Shown one piece after another: positions 57,840-64,000 of a stretch of DNA of 64,000 nucleotides. Under the pieces are notes generated by a model. That model did no database searches. It saw only the letters and a program-made list of their open reading frames with translations, and was not told the origin of the DNA. How positions within the stretch are numbered: the stretch's first letter is position 1; each line of letters opens with the position of its first letter. A program made the translations under genes and the position numbers. Where the stretch lies: contig JAOWCC010000577.1 in the NCBI GenBank assembly GCA_030867875.1, positions 3,612,660-3,676,659 of the forward strand, in the 5' to 3' direction. The stretch is from Actinernus sp. WN-2022. Its lineage: Eukaryota; Cnidaria; Anthozoa; Actiniaria; Actinernidae.

Positions 57840-60635
57840 GAATGATCAGCTCCAGCAGATCAAGAGCGAAATAGCCAAGCTTTGGAAAGCCGTACAGCAT
57901 AATCATACTCAGGGTGAAAGGGAAAGCCAGCTAGAAAGGGAAAATGAAAAACTCAAATCAACAATCGAATCCCTAAAGCATCACATTTCAACGGTAGAAG
58001 ATGAACGTAATTCACTTAGAGTCGCATTACAAACAATCACGAGAAAACTCAGTGGCGAAAACAACAAGCCCTCCCCTAGCGACAATAATGAGGAAACAAA
58101 CAGTATTATTATTACCGAAACTCAAGGGGTAAAGGAGAACCAAGAATGGCAGACGGTCACGAGAAAGAGAAACAAGAATAGCAAATCAAAGTCGGCAAAA
58201 AACAAAGAACGACAGTCCCCTGTACAGAATGCCACCCCAACTGGCCCAAGCCCGGCAAACAAGACTGGAAAGCCACAAGACCACCAGCGGCGTAATGTTA
58301 CAATCTTAGGAGACTCTATGATATCTAAATTAGAGGGCTGGAGGATGTCAAATGCGGATTTGAAGTTGAAAGTTAGATCTTTCCCTGGAGCTACAACTAC
58401 TGATATGCATGACTACTTCAAGCCAAGCATTCGTGAAGCTCCAGAAGACATCATAGTACACGTAGGTACCAACAATTTAAGATCAGATACTGCCAACACA
58501 ATTGCAAATAACATTGTAGATCTATGTTCCGTTATCGAACATCAGTTGCCGAACACTCGCATCGCGATCTCTGAAATTATTAAACGATCTGACAGTGATG
58601 AGCTAAATGCTAAAGTCCACGATGTAAATAAGTCGCTACGTGCTTTTTGTAAGTCCCGAAGTTGGTCTATTATCTCCCACAATAGCTTAGATAAAACTTG
58701 CCTCAACTCCAAAGGTCTTCATCCGAACAAGAAAGGCATCTCACAATTGGCAATAAATTTTAACAATTATACTAAATCTATCTGATTATCTGATTAAACG
58801 ACATTAGGGAGAGTGGAAGTCCGAAACAAATAAGTAATATTGCTAACTCGGAACAAATTGACATAGACCTAAATTCATCATTAATAAACGACCCAGAGAA
58901 TATGTGTCCGAACAGTGATTTGTCAATTATTTCTGAAACGAGAGGCTTTAAAATGGCTCTACTAAATATCGCTAGCGTCCCTAAACATATCGATGAATTG
59001 AGAATTTTATTATTGAATCAACCTTTAGATGTTCTAGCCCTAAATGAAACTAGGCTTGACTGGTCTGTGTCTAACTCTGAAATGCAGATAACCGGGTACG
59101 AGCTAATTCGCTACGATCGTACCAGATCTGGTGGTGGCGTTTGTTTTTATTTAAGAAATACAGTCAACTATATAAGGAGAAACGATTTAGTACCCGAAGA
59201 TATCGAGGCTCTTTGTGTAGAAATTCAAAAGCCTAATAGTAAATCATTTATTTTGTCCACCATATATAGACCACCAAATTCGTCATCAGAATATTTTTCT
59301 AGACTTGAACATCTCATAACAAACATTGAAAATGAAGACAAAGAGTCATACGTGTTGGGCGATCTAAACTGCAATTGGCTCAGTGCCACAGATTCAAATA
59401 CTAATCGCCTGAAGTCATTCTGTGATTTACACCAATTTAGTCAACTTATTAAACAGCCTACACGTATAACGGAAAATTGTTCCTCGTTGTTAGATGTTTT
59501 GATCACCAGCGATCCGCAGAAAATAGTTGCCTCTGGCGTTGTCCATATCGGGATAAGCAATCATAGTCTAGTTTTTGGAATTCGAAAAATAAATAACATA
59601 GGTAAAAAAACAATGAAAATAATTAATACCAGGAGTCTTAAAAACTTTAACTTACATAATTTTCGCAGAGATCTACAATATCAACAATGGTCAGATATTT
59701 TGTTGCTTGCAAATTCCGATCAAATGTGGACGGCATGGAAAACTGTGTTTATAAGTGTCGTAGATAAACATGCTCCCATGAAAACAAAAAGTCAGAACAA
59801 ATAACTTACCTTGGGTAACAAAAGAAATTAAAGAGACCATACGTGAAAGAGACAAAATGAAGCGAAAGTATGTTATCACGAAAAACAAAGACTTCTGGTA
59901 TGCGTATACCGCCTTAATGAACAAAGTGAACAATACACTAAGAAATGCTAAGCGAGATTATTTTAGCGAAAAAATAGAAAAGAATAAAGGCGATCCCAAG
60001 GGCACGTGGAAAACAGTGAATAACCTAATGGGACGGCATGTTCAACATCGGGTTGTAAACGAAATTAAGTACAACAATGAAACAATTACATCTCCTGCCG
60101 AAATTGCCGACCACTTTAATAATCACTTTGTTGAAATTGGACCTAAACTCGCAGAAACTATTGAAACTAATTCATCTGACTTTAAAGATTACATTAAACA
60201 AGCCCCTTGTACGTTTGAGTTTAGTCTTACAAGTGAATCAAGAGTACTCAAACTTATTAATAAACTATCCTCTAAGAAGGCAACGGACCTTGATGGAATA
60301 TCTGCTAAAATTATAAAAGCTGCTGGACCAGTCATTTCTGAATCCCTGACGTTCCTCTTTAATGTAGTTATCGAATCAGGTTTATTTCCCACTGACTGGA
60401 AAAAGGCCCGAGTCAGCCCATTACATAAAAATGGCCCACGAAATGACATGGACAACTATAGACCCATATCAATTCTCCCTGTAATGAGTAAAGTATTTGA
60501 AAGAATATTATACGATCAATTATACAATTATCTTACTATGCAAAATTTATTAACAAACAAGCAATTTGGTTTTAGACGACTGCATTCAACAATGACAGCC
60601 TTATTAAATTCCACTAATTCGTGGTTAGTAAACAT
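57840..60635 (+). mobile_element. Internal LINE fragment fused in frame with Gypsy
   Basis: ORF1 part (to 58785): a coiled coil (ENEKLKSTIESLKHHIST...), a basic linker, then an SGNH/GDSL esterase domain with LGDSMISKL, VHVGTNNLRSD and LHPNKKG, as in CR1-type ORF1 proteins. ORF2 part: an AP endonuclease at about 58950-59590 (LNETRLD, YRPPNSS, GDLNCNW, and ISNHSLV where the usual catalytic Asp of SDH is Asn), a one-base shift near 59800, then the linker and first RT block (WKKARVSPLHKNG, YRPISILP, GFRRLHSTMTALL). The sequence lacks a LINE 5' end, the RT core, a 3' end and a tail, and it is joined to Gypsy sequence at both sides. Boundaries are approximate. Confidence 0.78.
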
Positions 60636-60828
60636 GGATCGAGGTGGCCGACCTCAGCGTGCGCGGGAACCACCGGTGCGGTTAGCCTATGATCAGTACG
60701 GGAATCAGATACTTGTTCAAGCGGTGCGTCCAGTTGCGCAGCAGTTGGTACATCCAGTGGTGCAAACGTGGAACTATGGTGCGCAGGCCCAGCCATTCTA
60801 CGCAGTACCCCATCAAGTCGCATACTGA
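60636..60828 (+). pseudogene. pol: Gypsy Pol C-terminal tail
   Basis: The frame that carries the LINE RT block continues as RGGRPQRAREPPVRLAYDQY and ends in VPHQVAY and TGA at 60826-60828. The basic, Pro-rich tail is like the end of Gypsy Pol proteins in this lineage. It follows the integrase tail in an undisturbed element, so the LINE fragment replaced or split the region between. Confidence 0.65.
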
Positions 60829-60919
60829 AGCCGGGAATGATTGACTGTTTTGCTGATTAAAGACATTGACGCATACTGAAGCCGGGAATGATTGACTGTT
60901 TTGCTGATTAAAGACATTG
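60820..60919. repeat. 51-bp tandem duplication at the end of Pol
   Basis: GCATACTGAAGCCGGGAATG starts at 60820 and again at 60871; the two copies are almost identical. The first includes the Pol stop codon. Confidence 0.9.
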
Positions 60920-61250
60920 ATTTGATGAACATTTTTAATAGACAATTTTTCATTCTCCATATTGATTGTTAGAATAGATCATCCATACGTGGTTTTGAAA
61001 TATATTCTAGAACTACCTAGTCTTAGGTAAGAGTCAGGTTAGTAATTGACCTGTAGAACCACAGAGATGATGGAAATGCGATGTTAAGTTAGCCATCAAG
61101 ATAACATGTCATAGCAATGGAACTTAGGTTTGTTCTGGCTGGGATTGATCACCCCACCTTATCGACTCGCTTAGTAGTAGTTCAACCAGTATGGACATGT
61201 TATACTATTTCTAGTGGAAGTTTTAGGCAGCTCACACGTACGGCAGACTT

Positions 61251-61265
61251 TAAAGCAGGGGAGAG
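61251..61265 (+). promoter_or_regulatory. Polypurine tract
   Basis: AAAGCAGGGGAGAG immediately precedes the 3' LTR, the usual site for plus-strand priming in LTR elements. Confidence 0.8.
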
Positions 61266-61497
61266 TGTGAGGGGCTCAAGTTGCACACACTATCAATTGT
61301 AATGTGATAGGGGGCGTTAACGCTCTGGTATGCGTATGAATAGGGCTTGAGAATTAGAATTAAGTCAGTTGGAGTCAGATACTGAAAGAGTTATATACAA
61401 GTGATAATACATCTAACACATCAGAATATATTGGAAGCCACTTGGAAAACTTTGGTGCATGTGTTGCTATTTATTGTGCCGGTCGGGACCTGTAACA
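61266..61497 (+). repeat. 3' LTR of the Gypsy element
   Basis: Same length and ends as 16425-16656; followed by CTAG (61498-61501), the target duplication. Confidence 0.92.
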
Positions 61498-61562
61498 CTA
61501 GTGTCCATTTATGTATGCTTGATTATATATTTAATAAAACAATCGTTGTTGTTGTTTAAAAG
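61498..61562 (+). mobile_element. LINE 3' tail, second half
   Basis: Continues the LINE interrupted at 16424 and ends in AATAAAACAATCGTTGTTGT, a short GTT repeat tail typical of CR1/L2-like elements. Confidence 0.65.
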
Positions 61563-64000
61563 AAAAGAACTCCATGAAATACATGCATTCAATACTTAGG
61601 CCTTGATGGCCAGAGTTAAGGCCACTTAGGGGCTCTTGTTATAATAAAAGTAAAGTTACTATATTTTTGCCTATCGGAACTGTTTTTTTTATGGTCCGAG
61701 TTTTTATGTCCACCATTACGCGAAGCCGTTCCTGTGACGGACTAATTTTCAGCGGAAGTGAAGTCTTTTTACTCAACAAAACAACTTGCGGGGCTACATT
61801 TCACACAACTTACGTGTTTTCGCTTTTTTCCACAAAGCCGAACGAAGTTTGGAATAGAAATATGTCTTCAAGAGCGTCGTGTTGAGAAAATGACGTCACG
61901 ACAGCAAACCGCTGAACGAAAATCGCTCTTTGGAACACACTTCAGTAATGGCGGACGTGATTTTGACGGTAAACTCTCCGCAAATTTCATAGTTTAATTT
62001 GGTCCTTTTGCAATATGGTTCACTGATTTGCATTTGGTGAAAAGCATAGAATAGTTATTTGGGCGCTAAAATTACGTCGCTAACATGCGCAGTCAAAGTA
62101 GGGTGAATGAAATTACGTCCCATGAAATCACATCATGTTCTCAATGAGGGAGGAAGTGAAGAGTCGTATTGGAGCTCTCGTATCGAACTGTCACATTGAA
62201 AGCACAACCCTTGAATTGCTCATTATAACGGCAAGGTCAGTAAGTGATTGTGACCCAGGGTTATCGTACAGTCATAATCCTTAAGTTGCATTTATAAGGC
62301 GCAGTTTTCTGTTGTTCAGCCGGTCTATATCAGAGAGAGATCTATGAATAACAAAGAAAACCGTGTCAAACGTGAACTAACAATTACCTCTTTCCCGCCA
62401 ATTTTTGGCGGGAAAATGACCACAATTTAAATTCTAATAACTTCTGTTCTTCTCAACTAATCGAGAACGGGTTTTAGATTCCTCCATTCTCGTGAACCCG
62501 AGATTTAAAAGATCTTTAATAAAACGCTTTTTAGAGGGAATTAAAAAAAGAAAACTATTAGAAATGGATAAATAAATGACGTTATTATGGCGTCATAATG
62601 TTGGCTACATCAGCTTAACTTGTCAGGTTATGTTTTGTTTACAATCCTTGACACACCTATCAAAATTCATTCCTCTTTGTCGAACGCTTCTAAAAATATA
62701 GAAACCCCGCCGTTGTTAAGGTCATTTGTGCTCGGCGTGATCACTGTTTTCAGTACGTTGATACCGGCGTGGTTTTGCCCAGAATGTTCTAAGCAGCGAA
62801 GATGACTATAATGAAACAGTTTATCATCAACAAATGTTTTTCACAATTAACGCAATTTCCTTGAAAGGAGTTAAACCTGGATAATCGATGGATTATTCCA
62901 TATTAAAGTGAATCATTAATAACTTTGATATTTATATCAGTCGGGCATGTATCGAAATACGCCGTGTTTATATTCGATTCGGTTTCTGGAAGTTGACAAC
63001 GACAATGCTCTATCTCTGGCTAATTACTGTTTTCGTGGAAGTGCGACGCTCGAACGAGTACCGATGCGGCGTGAAAGCTTTGTATGAGAGTACACTCCGC
63101 GTTTGATTGACGGTCGGATGAATGCAAAATTCCAAACGCGACTTGATAATATAAATAATATCGGTGCATTGCAACATTGGCTGCGTGCTACAGTTCACTT
63201 GATTGAATCATCGGGTAAAAGGTAATTAACCTAAGAATCATTAAGCTAAATCTTAGCAACAGTGAACTGTCTATTGAGAAGGCCTGAGGATAAACTCAAG
63301 TATGAATACAGGTGAGTGGAGATCCTGATACCTAAACGGTCAAAGTGAATTGGGAGAAAATATGCTGTACTGCATGCATATCTATAACTCTAATGGTTTG
63401 ATGGCGGCACTTTTGGTGATTACATATATGACACATTACTTCACAGAAACAAGAGAAATTTAAAATTTCATAGGTTTGCCAATATAGTTTGGTTAATAAT
63501 ATGATCTGGATATTAGAACTCAGTGTGTGCCGTTAATAGCTGAGAAGATTTGATCAGTAAATGTCACAGCGAATCTCTATATTTACATAATATTAAATAT
63601 TTACCGTTTTCAAGGCAGTTACAAAGAGGCGATCGAACATTTCCGATGTTTGAAACGTAAGATTGCCATTCTTTAAACTACTCATAATACGCGGCAGTTC
63701 TGTGTCTAATTACACGAGATCATAGTTAATCGTATGAAAATATCCGGCGTCGAAGTTCACTACATGAAATAGATTTTTTATGACCACTGTTTTTATGTTT
63801 TTAGCTAAAAAAAAATTTTTTACCCTAAACGATGCTCGAGGTAGAAATGCTGTAAGGATCGAGTGTGATATACAACAAAGTCTTCACTTTGCTCCCAAAA
63901 AAATAACCTGCTAGAAAACACCGCATCGTTCCGGCGGGGGATGACAACAAGGTTTCTAAGAGAATTGGAATTGGGAGACATGGAACTGATTTAGTGGGAA
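61563..64000. other. No recognisable gene
   Basis: Short open frames only. Visible details are an ATGGCGGAC context near 61950, a small palindrome CGCCAATTTTTGGCG at about 62398, and an inverted match of 62351 to 15235. No exon or RNA gene was supportable. Confidence 0.4.

Larger units (their letters stand above)
16425..61497 (+). mobile_element. Ty3/Gypsy retrotransposon, interrupted by nested insertions
   Basis: Two 232-bp LTRs (TG...CA) bracket gag, protease, reverse transcriptase, RNase H and integrase in Gypsy order. The target duplication is CTAG (16421-16424 and 61498-61501). Counting by eye, the LTRs differ at six positions (about 2.6%), so the insertion is moderately young. Guests occupy roughly 38 kb: an ISL2EU-like transposon in gag, a CACTA-like transposon in the RT region, a LINE after RNase H, and a LINE fragment near the 3' end. 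The remaining sequence is about 7 kb, an ordinary Gypsy length. Every Gypsy frame now carries stops or frameshifts, so the copy is dead. Confidence 0.9.

Overview
The window looks like animal nuclear DNA from a repeat-rich marine invertebrate genome, most likely a cnidarian such as a coral or anemone. That guess is inference. It rests on spliced genes with GT-AG introns, AT-rich intergenic DNA with the motif tacatgta in great excess, and a repertoire (ISL2EU/Harbinger, animal EnSpm/CACTA, CR1/L2-like LINEs, Ty3/Gypsy primed by tRNA-Trp, P2X7-like fragments) that I associate with anthozoans. No intact host gene could be recognised with confidence. Almost everything identifiable is a mobile element or a remnant of one.

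Layout. 1-15,770 is flank DNA. It holds a degenerate THAP-like exon, a P2X7-like pseudogene, a tRNA-derived SINE, several small inverted-repeat elements and a 2.8-kb foldback element (7726-10513). 15,770-61,560 is one nested block. A LINE 3' end is split by a Ty3/Gypsy retrotransposon whose two 232-bp LTRs lie 45 kb apart (16425-16656 and 61266-61497; 4-bp target duplication CTAG; six LTR differences counted by eye). The Gypsy body of about 7 kb is broken up by four guests. (1) A 7.9-kb ISL2EU-like DNA transposon (17460-25321, AT duplication) carries a SWIM/YqaJ/PHD/Ulp1 gene and a THAP-DDE transposase. Its first gene is itself cut by a 2.1-kb foldback element with a 9-bp duplication. (2) A 26-kb EnSpm/CACTA-like element (27434-53434) sits inside the reverse transcriptase region. 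(3) A 5'-truncated LINE lies between RNase H and integrase (about 54690-56340). (4) An internal LINE fragment (about 57840-60635) is joined in frame to Gypsy coding sequence on both sides. 61,560-64,000 is flank DNA in which I recognise no gene.

The CACTA-like element is the most interesting unit. Between terminal repeats backed by several hundred bases of TGCATGCA-type subterminal motifs it holds three spliced genes. They are a ten-exon Tnp2-like transposase (+) with a single in-frame TAG, an eight-exon 470-residue BEN-like protein (-) whose exon phases all match without a stop, and a two-exon 425-residue tyrosine recombinase of the DUF3504/Crypton type (-) with R, HxxR, H and Y all present. 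Its introns have collected LINEs, tandem inverted-repeat elements, a 152-bp satellite, a 5S rRNA-like sequence and a 1.3-kb element with a 9-bp duplication that carries a piece of a RecQ-like helicase.

The insertions can be ordered from which element interrupts which. The LINE tail is oldest, then Gypsy, then the ISL2EU-like, CACTA-like and LINE guests, and last the elements inside those guests. Exon boundaries, boundary coordinates of decayed LINEs and family names are my reading by eye; none has been checked by alignment.
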